64,000 nucleotides of DNA. Origin: Chelydra serpentina. Its lineage: Eukaryota > Chordata > Testudines > Chelydridae. The number at the start of each line of letters is the position of its first letter. Positions within the stretch are counted from its first letter, which is position 1. This document shows, in pieces, positions 45,435 to 57,018 of this stretch. The position numbers were made by a program, and so were the translations under genes. The notes below the pieces were generated by a model. That model was not told where the DNA came from. It did no database searches and saw only the letters and a list, made by a program, of their open reading frames with translations. The stretch spans positions 25,390,501 through 25,454,500 of the forward strand of contig JBAIAC010000059.1 in the NCBI GenBank assembly GCA_037349315.1, given 5' to 3'.

Positions 45435-47621
45435 TAAGTTCAGGGCCATTTAATTCCTTTTACCATAAAAGTAAACACTGCCTCTCCCCCACGCTTTGTG
45501 GGAAGGCAGCAAAGTTGTTTCATTTGCATCAGTCAAAGGAGCAGATCTTTTAGCAGATAATCATTTCCCCAACCAAGCCTTTATCTAATCCTGGGGCTGG
45601 CGGAGTCTGACTGAATGCTTCCTCCGAGTCATCACAGCAGACTGGTAACACAACAAGAACAGTCCCGCCCATTCCCTCCCCAAAGCGTTTCTGGCTAAAA
45701 TGCCTTGAAGGACATTTGCTAAAGACTCACCCTGATTCAGCTCCAGAGTTAGCAGTGATTGGGCACGGAGGGTTTTCACAATCATTTGTAAGGCCCTGTC
45801 AGTGAGGCCTGCTCTGAGGAAAGATAACAGCGTGGGAAACAGCTAGGGCAGCTGGCAGCCTGCCTACACTAGGGCTCTCAATGGCAGAGCTCAACTGGTG
45901 TTGGCAGCTCTAGTGTAGACAAGGCGTAGGAGGCATGATGCCTTGTGGGTGCTGGGAAGGAACAATGGGAGATGGCTTTCCTGCCCCTTAAAAAAGGAGA
46001 AATCAGCATCCCTTCCCCCAGCCCAGTGCAGCCAGCCTGATCCACAGGACAGGGGAAGGGCTAGGGTCTCCCCTCCCCAAAGCCTCCTTTCTGTAGCCCA
46101 TCAGTGGGCAGCACCATCCAGCGCCACTGCCCCTGCTTCAAGGGCAGGACAGCATGAGGGGTGGCCCAGGGGCCAGCAACAGCTCAGAGACCTAGACTGA
46201 GCTGAGTGGTGGCATTCGACACAGCCCTGGGATGGGACAGACGGACCATTGCACTGTGCTCTGAGCTGTGCAGAGACCACTCCTTCTATAGCTGGCCAGC
46301 AGCAGTGGCTGGTGGGGAGCTTGGAGTGTGTGGGGGTGGGGGTGCAATGGCCTTGCCTGCTCCTGGCCCCTTTTGGAGTGGTGGCTAACACGGAGGTTGC
46401 AAGGGGAGACCAGGTCAGACCGTCTGCCCATTGCTTTTCCAAGCCAGCCTGCACGTCCCCTTTGCTGTGGGTGGTGACATATAAATCAGTTCACCCCCGT
46501 CATGTTTTGTCTGTGCTCCTGTGACATCTGAAACACAAAGGAAACCACCTCTTTCCATCAAGGGTTTTTTACATTGGTTTCCAGTTGGTTAAGGTCTCCA
46601 TTCAGAAAGGTCAAATCCATCTGAAAACTGTGAAGTCGAGCCTGCTGTTACGCTGGAAGGCATTAGTAGCAGCTGCCATCTAGTGGGTCTTCGGTCTGTA
46701 GACATCCTCAGGCCTGGTTAAAGCTGGTAGTTGTGCTAAGTACCTTTCAGGCTAAATGGAAGAAGCAATTAAGCCAATTTACTGTAGTGATAGCTGGAAA
46801 CAATAGAACCCACCGCTCTGTCTGGGCTGTGGGGTTTCCCTGAGACAAGTTGCAAATACAGGGGGTAGATAATTGTTAGACAAGCTATATGTATTAGGGG
46901 TAAGGAGCCAGGAGGAAGACAAAAAAAGCCTATGGACAGCAAGGGAAGCAGTCATGATCATGGCCCCGAGGCAGAGCAGAGACAGGACTCCTTAGGGCAC
47001 AGGACTGGGCTGGAAGGATGGAATTGGGGATTTCTGAGCAAGGCAGAAATCTGCTGTTTGGTCCTGCTGCATTCAGGGACAAAAGATCATGCATTTTGTA
47101 AATAAACAGGATTGAACCAAAGAATATTCCTGACTCCTATCAGCAAATTCTCCAGCTAAAAGAAACAGCATCTGAATATTGGATAGCTGCTTGGGCCAGA
47201 GGAGCCGCCCTGAGTGGCCCGGAATCAATCCCAGACCTGTCCACGCTGCCAGCTGGGCTAGACCCTCACAGCATTTGGTGAGGTGTGGACTCTGCTCTTA
47301 GACACCACAGAGCTCTATCACTCCTGCTGGGGCAGGCTTGGACTTGCTCCTCTGGTGCCTCTGACGTAGGCCCCACCCAGCTAGTTCTGAGCATGCTCCC
47401 CTCTCCTTTGAGGTCGTAGGCGATTTGCCACCAGCGTCATTGACAGCAGCACCAGGCTGTGTGCGCGCAAGGCTAGGGCAACTGAAAGCCACTTGGAGGC
47501 ACATGGGGCAGCGGCAGGAGCAGCCCCGCTCAGGGAAAGCATGTGGGGGGCCCGTTAGGGGCTAGGTGCACTCCCAGGGGTGCACTCCCAGTCCCTGCAC
47601 AGCAACTGCGATTGGCCCGTG
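45435..47621. other. No gene recognised
   Basis: Unassigned sequence between Harbinger element 1 and the hAT at 47622, apart from the small remnant at 45855. Confidence 0.45.
45855..45929. repeat. Short remnant with GTCTACACTAG-type ends
   Basis: TGCCTACACTAGGGCTC and GCTCTAGTGTAGACAAGGC face each other about 75 bp apart. A deleted MITE or fused ends. Confidence 0.4.
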
Positions 47622-48688
47622 CAGGGGCGGCTCCAGGCACCAGCAGAAGAAGCTGGTGCTTGGGGCGGCAACCTATTAGGGGCGGCACAGGCAGCGGCTG
47701 CCCCCACCCTCCCGGAGCCGGTAACGCTGCCCTGCCCCGGCTAAGCGGGGTCGCACGGCAGCACCCTCCCGCAAGGGGGGAGGCACCCCTGGCTGCCCTG
47801 ACCAGCCGGGGCAGGGAGCCAGGGGAGCGGGGTTGCGCCGTGCCGCTCTCCTGCGGCAGCGGCCACCCGCCCCAGGGAGGAGCTGCCCCTGGCTCCCCTG
47901 CCCTGGCTGCAGCGGGGAGCGGCGTCCCGCAAGGCTGCTCTTCCGCGGCAGGGCCAGCCGCCCCTGGCTGCCCTGCCCTGCCGCAGCCGGAAGCTGGCAG
48001 AGAGGGGAGCGGGGCCCCGTCGCTCCCACGCGGGCAGCGGCCACCCCGCCCCCCCCCTCAGGAGCCGGTAACGCTTCCCTGCCCCGGCTGAGCGGGGTCG
48101 CACGGCAGCGCCCTCTCCCAAGCGGGGAGGCACCCCAGGCTGCCCTGCCCAGCTGGGGCAGGGAGCCGGGGGAGCGGGGTCACCCCCAGCGGGGAGCTGC
48201 CCCTGGCTCCCCTGCCCCGGCGGGGAGCGGCGTCCCGCAGGGCTGCTCTCCCGCTGCAGCGGCCAGCCACCCCTGGCTGCCCTGCCCTGCCGCAGCCGGA
48301 GCAGGAAGCCGGCAGAGAGGGGAGCGGGGCCCCGTCGCTCCCACGCGGGCAGCGGTCACCGCCCCCCCCCCCCCAGGAGCCAGTAACAGCTGCCCTGCCC
48401 CGGCTGAGCGGGGTCCCTGGAGCACCGCTCTCCTGCGGCAGAGGCCAGCTGCCCCCCAGCGGGGAGCTGCCCCTGGCTGCCCTGCCCCACCACAGCTGGG
48501 ATAGGGAGCCGGCTGAGCAGGGAGCGAGGTCCCGCGGCACCGCTCTCAGAAGCGGCCACCTACCCCCCACCCCGCCCAAGCTGCCCCTGGCTGCCCTGCT
48601 CCTCCGCCTGTGGCGAACAAAAAAGCGGGGTGGGGGGCAGCCAAATTTTTTTTTGCTTGGGGCGGCAAAAAGCCTAAAGCCGGCCCTG
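47622..48688. mobile_element. hAT element, CAGGGGCGGCTC family, with internal tandem units
   Basis: 1,067 bp, sibling of the 35825 copy; perfect duplication GGCCCGTG (47614-47621, 48689-48696). The internal unit recurs near 47717, 48063 and 48377. Same unit order as the sibling, so the tandem expansion preceded transposition. Confidence 0.92.
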
Positions 48689-50009
48689 GGCCCGTGTTCA
48701 AGTGGGAAGAGGTTTCTTGCCTCTCCCCCCACAGCCTCCATGCCAAAGCTCAGTTTCTGTGTGGCCTTTGCAACATGTGTTTCTTTGTTCAGTGCTGGCT
48801 GTTTCACATCAGAGAACAGACAGATCTGGGTTTGCGAGAGCAGTTCTGGGAAATCACCTCTGCAGGCTGCCAGAACACTGATCTTCCCTCAGTCAACCCA
48901 CACGCACATCAGGAAGTGGATGAGTCAGGCCTCCCCATCTGGCCAGCTTGCTCCCCCTCCTCTTTCCCTTGGTACGTGCAGACTTCAGGGCTGCATCTGC
49001 TTTATGCCATGGCACCAGCGCGAGGCGCCCCGAAGCTGCTGCAGCCCGCCACAGAGGGCTCCCTGCAATGTCCAGGCTCCTGCTCCCTTATCCCCCACGG
49101 ACGGTGTGGGGGTGCAGCTGGGGAAGAGGGGCATGTGGCCAGAAAAGCTCTGCATCCCAGTGATCCCTGCTGCATCAGCCCCTTGGGGCTGTTTGAAACC
49201 AAAAGGAAGGCTGCTGTGATTCACGCTTAGGGTGACCAGACAGCAAGTGTGAAAAAATCGGGACGGGGGTGGGGTGGTAATAGGAGAAAAAGACCCAAAA
49301 ATCAGGACATCTGGTCACCCTATTCACGCTGGAGGAGTGGATGGCTGCACAGCCAAAGAACTTGGGAGCCCAACCAGGTCCAAAAGCAAAGCTAGGAATC
49401 TGCCATTGGTGTGTGTTCAGACCCTTCTAGGGGGACTGGGCCAGGCATGCTCCCCTGCGTGACAGCACCAGACTGGGGTGATCCTTCAGGGTGACTGTCC
49501 CTGGAAGTAGAGAGAGTTCCTGTGAGGAGCTCCTGGGAACAGACATGCTCTCACAAGCACTAGAGAAAGCAGGGAGAGGAGCCAGAAGGACACAGACCCA
49601 TTTCTGGAACAAGACTAGACACGCTAACGAGAAACACAAACCAAACCCATCTCACAGCTGCCTGAGGGAATAGTTCTAGCTGGACAGGAAACAAAAGAGC
49701 CCAGGCGCATCCAGGCATATATCTGTGGGGACTGTCACGAGAAGTTGCTACAGATGAGATTTTGTACACAGGATGTTGTGTCATACCACCACAGATCATG
49801 CTCCGAAATACTAAGTGTACATCAATGTCCTGTGCACTGAAATGTACAAGAACAGAGACCAGACAGTTTTGGTCTTTCTAGGCATGAATGTGGTGTCCAA
49901 GTGTCACTTACACCACAAGTCACAACATTTTCAGGTGACACCCAGTCCCAAGAGACCAGTCACTCACCCGGGTCGATTTGCATCCTACATCTCACACCAA
50001 AGACGATGC
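48689..50009. other. No gene recognised apart from the MITE at 49228
   Basis: Overlapping frames at 48700-49220 lack splice logic and domains. Confidence 0.4.
49228..49322. mobile_element. hAT MITE of the TAGGGTGACCAGA family
   Basis: A 95-bp copy, TAGGGTGACCAGA to TCTGGTCACCCTA, with perfect 8-bp duplication TTCACGCT (49220-49227, 49323-49330). This copy settles the family as hAT rather than mariner. Confidence 0.92.
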
Positions 50010-50205
50010 TGGGGAGGAATAGCTCAGTGGCATGCTCCCCTGCGAGCATTGGCCTGCTAAACCCAGGGTTGTGAGTTCAATCCTTGAGGGGGCCATTTGG
50101 GGATCTGGGGCAAAAATTGGGGATTGGTCCTGCTTTGAGCAGGGGGTTGGACTAGATGACCTACTAAGGTCCCTTCCCACCCTGATAGTCTATGATTCTA
50201 TGGTA
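50010..50205 (+). mobile_element. tRNA-derived SINE with CR1-like tail
   Basis: Same family; a short insertion (CATGCTCCCCTGC) lies between the A box and the anticodon-like region. Tail ends CTATGATTCTATGG. Confidence 0.9.
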
Positions 50206-50239
50206 GCCAATTCTATCGTAAACTAATTATAGAGGCAGA

Positions 50240-50422
50240 GGGGGGAGGAATAGCTCAGTGATTTGAGCAGTGGCCTGCTAAACCCAGGGTTGTGAGTTCA
50301 ATCCTTGAGGGAGCCATTTGGGGATCTGGGGCAAAAATTGGGGATTGGTCCTGCTTTGAGCAGGAGGTTGGACTAGATGACCTCCTGAGGTCCCTTCCAA
50401 CCCTGAGATTCTATGATTCTCA
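50240..50422 (+). mobile_element. tRNA-derived SINE with CR1-like tail
   Basis: Head GGAATAGCTCAGTGATTTGA, B box GTTGTGAGTTCAATCC, tail GAGATTCTATGATTCT. It lies 35 bp after the previous copy, in the same orientation. Confidence 0.92.
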
Positions 50423-51083
50423 AAGGTTTCATAGCTAAGAGAAAGGAATGAGAGCTAAAGCAGGGAAATATTATATATGTACAGGTGAGTCACAGTCTAG
50501 AATTTCAAAAAGTAGCAGAGATGTAGTAATGAGCTAGTTTCCCAGAAGTCTTTTAGGGCTACCCAGAAAATTCAGAGGATCTCTGTCTTCTCTCTCGGTT
50601 ATTCTGCCCTGTTAGAATCCAAACAGTCCAGAGATGAAGAATTTTTCTGTGTCCATATTTATAGCTTCTGCTCACGGAAACCCAGCTGACAGCATGCTCC
50701 CCACCCCCCACCCCCACCTCCCCGCGGGTCTTCTCTTTCACAGTGAGGAAGAGAGATATGCACCTGGAGACTCTGATCTCTCACACACTGATCATTTGCT
50801 TTCCATGAGCAGGAGTTAGCACTTTCCTGTTAAAGGTCTTCATTTGCATTACACACAGCTTCTCTCTCTCATTTGATGAGTTACTTAGTTACAGGGGTAT
50901 ATACAATGCAAATGTTTGCTATTGCGTTATAACAGGGTACAGACAAGTGAAAACAATGCATGCAACATCCCCAACAGTTTTTTCATGAAGTTTAAACACT
51001 AAACACATTCTTCTACATTTTAACATCTACTTTGAACTATACTAACACTATGAGCTGGTCGGTCTTCCAGCTGTGAGTCTGTC
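50423..51083. other. No gene recognised
   Basis: AT-rich, short C-rich tract at 50700-50725. Confidence 0.45.
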
Positions 51084-51595
51084 CAGTAGCGTAGCCCGGG
51101 GGGGTGGGGGGGGTGGAGCAGGGGAAGTGGTGCTTCCCCTGTGAGCAGAAGCGGCGCCTTAAAAAGGAAGCAGCATCTTTTTTTAGCACAGCTAAAAACA
51201 TTTATATCTGCCCCTGGACATTTCCACTGCTTGCATCCGAAGAAGTGGGTATTCACCCACGAAAGCTTATGCTCCAATACCTCTGTTAGTCTATAAGGTG
51301 CCACAGGACCCTTTGTCGCTTCTTTTTAAGCTCCGCTTCTTGCACTCACCCGGTGGCGCTCTGGGTCTTTGGCGGCATTTCGGCGGCAGGTACCTCCGAA
51401 GACCTGGAGTGAGTGAGGACCGACCGCCGAAGTGCTGCCGGAGACCCGGAGCGCTGCCGGGTGAGTACAGGGGGAGCCTGGGGAGTGAGCCGCCGAAGTG
51501 CCGCTGAAGACCCGGAGTGCCGCCGGGTGAGTACAGGGGGAGGCGCCTTTTTATAGCGCCGCTCCCCCTGCGCTCCGGAGCTGCCTACGCTACTG
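51084..51595. mobile_element. hAT element, CAGTAGCGTAGC family, with a nested repeat
   Basis: 512 bp, CAGTAGCGTAGCCCGG to GCTGCCTACGCTACTG, perfect duplication AGTCTGTC (51076-51083, 51596-51603). It contains a foreign repeat at about 51210-51310 (GGGTATTCACCCACGAAAGC) and two copies of GAGTGAGCCGCCGAAGTGCC-like units. Confidence 0.92.
51228..51318 (+). repeat. Interspersed repeat, same family as 23620
   Basis: CATCCGAAGAAGTGGGTATT, CACGAAAGCTTATGCTCC, GTCTATAAGGTGCCACAGGA. Nested in the hAT at 51084. Confidence 0.65.
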
Positions 51596-51827
51596 AGTCT
51601 GTCAGTTCTGGGCTGATGCCTGCAGCCTTGGCCAGAGCTGGCACGTGGCTTACCAGTGTCACACCATCAGCACTAAGGTCATGTGTCATAACCACCAAGG
51701 ACGGTCAGACAACATCTAAAGAAAACCCACATGGACACTGCCTTTCAGTTTCTTCGAGGACATCCAGAATACTGTGGATAGTATTTCCTGCCATCCCATC
51801 CAGTCACTGTATGGAAGAGACACCAAA

Positions 51828-51950
51828 TAGGGTGACCAGATGTCCCGATTTTATAGGGACAGTGCCGATATTTGGGGCTTTTTCTTATATAGGTGCCTAT
51901 TACCCCTCACCCCCATCCCAATTTTTCATACTTGCTGTCTGGTCACCCTA
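51828..51950. mobile_element. hAT MITE of the TAGGGTGACCAGA family
   Basis: A 123-bp copy with both ends preserved (TAGGGTGACCAGA / TCTGGTCACCCTA), orientation opposite to the others. Flanks ACACCAAA / CACCAAGA suggest a slightly degraded duplication. Confidence 0.85.
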
Positions 51951-52262
51951 CACCAAGAGCAGCAACTACAGTCAAGGAGGGTCAGCAGGAGAGGTTACTG
52001 ACAAGCGTCCAATAAAAGGTGGAAGAATTCTTGCCTGTATCAGGGAGCTGAGCTCACCTGATTGCACCCTCTAGTGAGGTGTGTGTTTTGTTAATTGACT
52101 GGATTAGTCTGAGATGGCTGGGTTGGGTCAAGGTTATATTGATCAACATTTGATTTTCAAAATAAAGGCAAGATATAGCAGCAGCAACTGGGATCAGTGG
52201 GAATGGACTCCTGCCGTGCCAGAGGGCTATCAACTTTTGTAACCCTGACCTAACCTCCCTTA

Positions 52263-52417
52263 CAGGGCTGGCTCCAGGCACCAGACGGCCAAGCGTGTGC
52301 CTGGGATGGCACCCTGTAGGGGGCGGCAGTCTGGGGATTCTGGGGTGGTGTGTGTTTGTTTTTTTGCTTCGGCACTTTGGCGGCGGCCTTTTTTTTTTTT
52401 TGCTGGAGCCGGCCCTG
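52263..52417. mobile_element. hAT element, CAGGGCTGGCTC family, short
   Basis: 155 bp, CAGGGCTGGCTCCAGGCACC to GCTGGAGCCGGCCCTG; perfect duplication CTCCCTTA (52255-52262, 52418-52425). Contains a T-run of about 12. Confidence 0.9.
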
Positions 52418-52433
52418 CTCCCTTATTACCCTC

Positions 52434-52980
52434 TGTCACGGATCCACAAGACAGTGCAGTGACCCCAGCTTTGCAACAGTCTCTGGGAGGACCTTGTCAG
52501 TGACCCAGCCCCCCGGGAGTCTCACTCTTCCTCCCGGGCAAGCCACATGGCTTCACCACCTCCATAGGTTGGACCTCTGGCCCGTCAGCACCCCTGTTTC
52601 ACACTGTGAGCTCCGTTCAGTGAGTGCAACCGAGGCCGACCCCCAAGGGAGGCTTGTACACACTTAGGGAGCAATGCACCCTCCCCCTAGCATCTGCAGT
52701 AACACTCAGCCCGCATTGTAATACAGAAGAGTTTGGAACACAGCATAGGAAGTCCTTGGTTAGCATAGAGAAAAGAAAGTTACAACATAGTCCACCCTGG
52801 TCAGCACAAAGCCCCAAGTCCTGTCCCACTGACCTCTCTTTGTCCCAGTTCAGGTGTGCCCCAAGAAAGCCTCAGCAGCCAACCCTTAACCACCCCCTAC
52901 GTAACCCTGCAGCACATAAGGGAAACTGAGGCACACATCGCATTCATAACAAATACTACAGGAATTCCCACTTCGTCACA
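52434..52980. mobile_element. Solo-LTR-like element (TGTCACGG...TCGTCACA)
   Basis: 547 bp, TG...CA with inverted ends TGTCACG/CGTCACA and perfect 5-bp duplication CCCTC (52429-52433, 52981-52985). No coding frame. Size, ends and duplication fit a solo LTR. Confidence 0.78.
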
Positions 52981-52985
52981 CCCTC

Positions 52986-54781
52986 CCTGCCTCCTCTCTT
53001 GCCCCTTCTTTGGTGGCTGCTGCCCCCCTTTCAGCCTGGTTATAATGAGGAATAAGGGGATAGCATTTAGAAAAGGAAATTTTAGATTGGACAAATCAGG
53101 AAACATGTTTTAAAGAGAAGGGGTCTCCTTGTAGAGAATGACCCAACGAGTTTTCTGTCTTTGCCCTCTATGAGGCGTAGCGTAGACATGTCCCTCTATG
53201 ATACCTCTATGGTATCCCGCCACAGCAGATAAGCACAGAAACTGGAGGTTTCTTTGAACATGATCAGCTGTGACTAGTAACAATGCTGACGCTTGGACTA
53301 TGCAAAGCAGCATCTCCTCCCCAGTTCAGGGTCTCAGCTAAGTGAAGTGACTGAAGTCAGTGGGGGGCGGGATTTGATGGCTATTCAGCACTTGGGTAAG
53401 TCAGACGTCTTGTTTAGTCTAAATACGGATTTAGGAGCTTAACATGATGCTCCTATTTTTGTAAATCTTGGCCATGATGTTTGGGTGTTAATGCCCCATG
53501 GATGAGAGTTCACAGGCCGTAGAACTTTTTGTTTCCGGCTGTCTGCAGACTCAGGCAGATAACACTGTTGACTTCAGGTTCTCTTTGCCATCAGAGGGCT
53601 AAAAGGAAAGGATGCAGTTTTCAAAAGTGCTCAGCATTGGCCTGCTGTATATTTTTTTGTTTTGCCTGTTTGTTAAGCCATTTATTTAAATGGGAGCAGT
53701 TAGTCAGCTCTGAGTGCTCTTGAAAATTACACTTAAAAAAAAAAATGCCGAGAGTCTGTGGAATATTCTAGTTCAACCTCTATAGTTTTTAAAGTTTAAA
53801 TGTTATCAGAACAGGAAACTCTGAATCCAATATAAGAGTGTTCACACGGACTTGCACCAAAATAACCAACACAGTTGCTTAACAGGGTCTTACCTCATCC
53901 AGTGTCAGAACCTGTTCCTGCCTCGGTCAAGGGAAACCACTCTCCTCTTCTGCAGCCTGGTTTATTAAGAGTTTGACTCAACACCCCACTTCCCTCTTAT
54001 AAGAAACCCCATCCCTGGGCTACCAAGAGGTGATGCCTGGTCACTGGCCCGAATGCAACCCACTACCTGGGAGGCAGATGGTTTGGAGGATGAGCCCAAT
54101 TCCTCATAAAGGGCCACTTTCCCATCCCCACAGACAGGTCAAGAGTCCCTCCTATTGTTACTTCAGTTCCCGTTCGTTAGACAACATGAGGCTAAAAGTT
54201 GGTTCCTTGCTCGACCTGCCCAGTTCTTTATTCAAAGGCCAAAATTTCCTAAAAAGTCATCAGTTCAGTTCTTAGAAAAATCACCAAGATAGGCCAGGTT
54301 GATTTTTTTAACCCATTTAACATTCACTAATCATTATTCAAATACAGAACTGGGTTTTGACTGCCTATATTTTAACCTCACATTGCCTAAATTTTCAAAA
54401 AAACATCCGCTTTCGACTAAAGAACTGGTAATAAAGAACCCACTTAAGCCTCACTTTTGCCTTGGTTTCTCTATTCTTCCCTCCGGCCTGAGGCGATTTA
54501 GCTGGAAACCGGATGACGCAAAGCCATTCATGCCGGTCTGCCTGAACTAGCAAAAGAGCCCGGGCGTGGCCTCCTTTTGTGCAGCTTCTCTGGTAGCACA
54601 GAGGAGCCTCAGGGCTTGAAATGCTATAGTGGTGCACCTGCTCTGCTGTTAACAGTTCAGGGAAAACGCTACCGATGCTGCTGGAAGAATCCATCTCCCC
54701 CAGAGGCAGTAGCTAGGTTGATGGAAGAATTCTTCTGCTGACCTCGCACTGTCTACACCAGGGTTAAGATGTCTTAACTAA
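52986..54781. other. No gene recognised
   Basis: Unassigned; frames below 100 codons without domains. Confidence 0.45.
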
Positions 54782-55033
54782 GGACATGTCTACGCTACAG
54801 TCTCTACAGCAGCGCAGCTGCAAGGTTTTCCGTGTAGCTGCTCTATGCAGATGGGAGAGAGCTCTCCTGTTGGCATAATTAAACCACCCGCACTGAGCTA
54901 TGTCAGCAGGAGACCATCTCCTGCCGACATAGCACGGTCCACACTAGCGCGTCTGTCGGTGAAGCTTATGTTGGTCCGGGGTGTGTCTGTGATGTAACTA
55001 GGTCAACCTAGCTTTTTCCACGGAGACCAGGCC
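54782..55033. mobile_element. Diverged MITE with Harbinger-2-like ends
   Basis: GGACATGTCTACGCTACAG to CCACGGAGACCAGGCC, flanked by TAA / TGA. About 250 bp, no coding frame. Confidence 0.55.
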
Positions 55034-55734
55034 TGAGACAGGTTGGGCTAGAGCCAGCTCTTCTGCTAGTGCCCCTCCAGACAAAGGAGAGAGCTTACAG
55101 CACAGAACCTTTTTCGGGTGCTGTCTGGGTTGGGGTTACTTTAGGGGCATGCCCTGTGTGCTGAACTCTTTCTGTGCAGAGAGTTTTATATTGAGGCTTT
55201 ATTAGATGTTGTCGAATCAGGGCATCTGAATGGAGGAGGGGAGACCACCTGTGTCTTTAAAAAAAAACCACACAACAACAATTCTTTTGAAGGCAGGGCC
55301 CTCACTGCAAGTGTGAAAAATCGGGACGGGGTCGGGGGTAATAGGCACCTATATAAGGGTATGTCTACACTACGGTACTAGTTCGATTTCTGTGAAACCG
55401 AACTTGTGAACCCGATATTTCCAGGTCGATTGTTCGAATCCACACCAGGGATCTTTATTCGAATGTCCGAGTCCACAGTAGGGGGGCAAGCGTCGACATT
55501 GCAAGCGTTGCACTGTGGGTAGCTATCCCACAGTTCCCGCAGTCCCGCCTGCCCACTGGAATTCTGGGTGTAGCCCCCAGTGCCTTGTGGGAACGAAATT
55601 GTGTCAAGGGTCGGTATACGTACATTTCGTCACTCAACCCACACTTCCGCCTTCCCTACGTGAAAGCGCCGGTGGGGAATGAATTCGCGCCCTTTTCCTG
55701 TGGCTGATAGCTCGGACGCCACTGGACAGTGAGC

Positions 55735-57018
55735 ATGGAGCCCTCCGCGATTATCGCAGATGTTCTGTCCGTAGCCAACAACTCGCGCCTTATAGCGCAC
55801 CTTTTCCAGACTCTGATGCAGAGAAATCGGGAGAGGAGACAACGTAATCTCCGGGAGTACTTAAACTGTGAAAGGGGCATTGATCTCTTGCAAAGCGCTG
55901 GACCCCGGACCCTAGACATCATGGTGGCAATGGGTCATGTTGATCCCGTGGAACGGCGATGCTGGGCAAGGGAAACAAGCACTGACTGGTGGGACCGCAT
56001 AGTGCTGCAGGTCTGGGATGAGTCCCAGTGGCTGCGAAACTTTCGGATGCGTAAGTGCACTTTTATGGAACTTTGTGAGTTGCTGTCCCCTGCCCTGAAG
56101 CGCCGGGACACCCGGATGTGAGCTGCCCTCACTATCCAGAAGCGAGTGGCCATAGCCCTGTGGAAGCTTGCAACCCCTGACAGCTACCGGTCAGTAGCGA
56201 ACCAATTTGGAGTGGGCAAGTCTACCGTGGGGGTTGCTGTGATGCAGGTAGCCCGTGCAATCGTTGACCTTCTGCTCCACAAAGTAGTGACCCTGGGAGA
56301 CGTGCAGGCGATCATAGATGGCTTCGCTGCAATGGGATTCCCAAACTGCGGTGGGGCCATAGATGGGACACACATCCCTATCCTGGGACCGGAGCACCAG
56401 GGCGGCCAGTATATTAACCGAAAGGGCTATTTTTCTATGGTTCTGCAAGCACTAGTGGACCACAAAGGACGTTTTACAAACATCAATGTTGGGTGGCCAG
56501 GAAAGGTTCATGATGCTCGTGTTTTCAAGAACTCCGGTCTGTTTAGACGCCTGCAACAGGGGGTTTATTTCCCCGACCACAAAATCACTGTTGGGGAGGT
56601 GGAGATGCCAACAGTGATCCTGGGGGACCCTGCCTACCCGCTAATGCCATGGCTCATGAAGCCATACACGGGAGCCCTGGACACTGAAAAGGAGCTCTTT
56701 AATTACCGCCTGAGCAAGTGCAGAATGGTGGTGGAGTGTGCCTTTGGCCGTCTCAAAGCAAGATGGCGAAGCTTACTTACTCGCTCCGACCTCAGCCCTA
56801 AAAATATCCCCATTGTGATTGCGGCGTGCTGTGTGCTCCACAATCTCTGTGAGATCAAGGGGGAGACATTTATGCAGGGCTGGGAGGTTGAGGCAAATCG
56901 ACTATCAGCAGATTACGCTCAGCCAGACACCAGAGCCATTCGAAGATCACAGCGGGAGGCGGTCCGCATCCAGGAAGCTTTGAAAGCTCGCTTCCAGACA
57001 GAGCGGGTTAACCAGTGA
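55735..57018 (+). pseudogene. PIF/Harbinger DDE transposase, one premature TGA
   Basis: An otherwise open frame of 427 codons starts at ATG 55735. Order: a variable N-terminal region with a conserved block (ARETSTDWWDRIVLQVWDES), a helix-turn-helix-like VANQFGVGKSTVG, then the DDE_Tnp_4 nuclease with D210 (AIDGTHIPI), D260 (VHDARVF) and E334 (VECAFGRLKARWR). The D-50-D-74-E spacing is identical to element 1. Codon 129 is TGA (56119-56121) where element 1 has an arginine in DTRLRAALT. CGA to TGA is a typical methyl-CpG deamination, so the copy may have been killed by one methylation-driven change. The remaining 298 codons, including the full triad, are open, with an in-frame ATG at 56146. Poly(A) signal AATAAA at 57137-57142. 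Confidence 0.93.

Noticed and set aside
47833..48807. Long open frames on both strands (223 and 249 codons)
   Set aside because: Same GC-rich hAT interior as above; compositional.
48610..49230. 206- and 188-codon overlapping frames
   Set aside because: They begin inside the hAT end and run into the adjacent MITE; no conserved domain or splice signals.
49228..49322. Tc1/mariner MITE with TA duplication
   Set aside because: TA occurs at both ends but belongs to the terminal repeat; the true duplications are 8 bp (TTCACGCT, CCCATAGG), indicating hAT.
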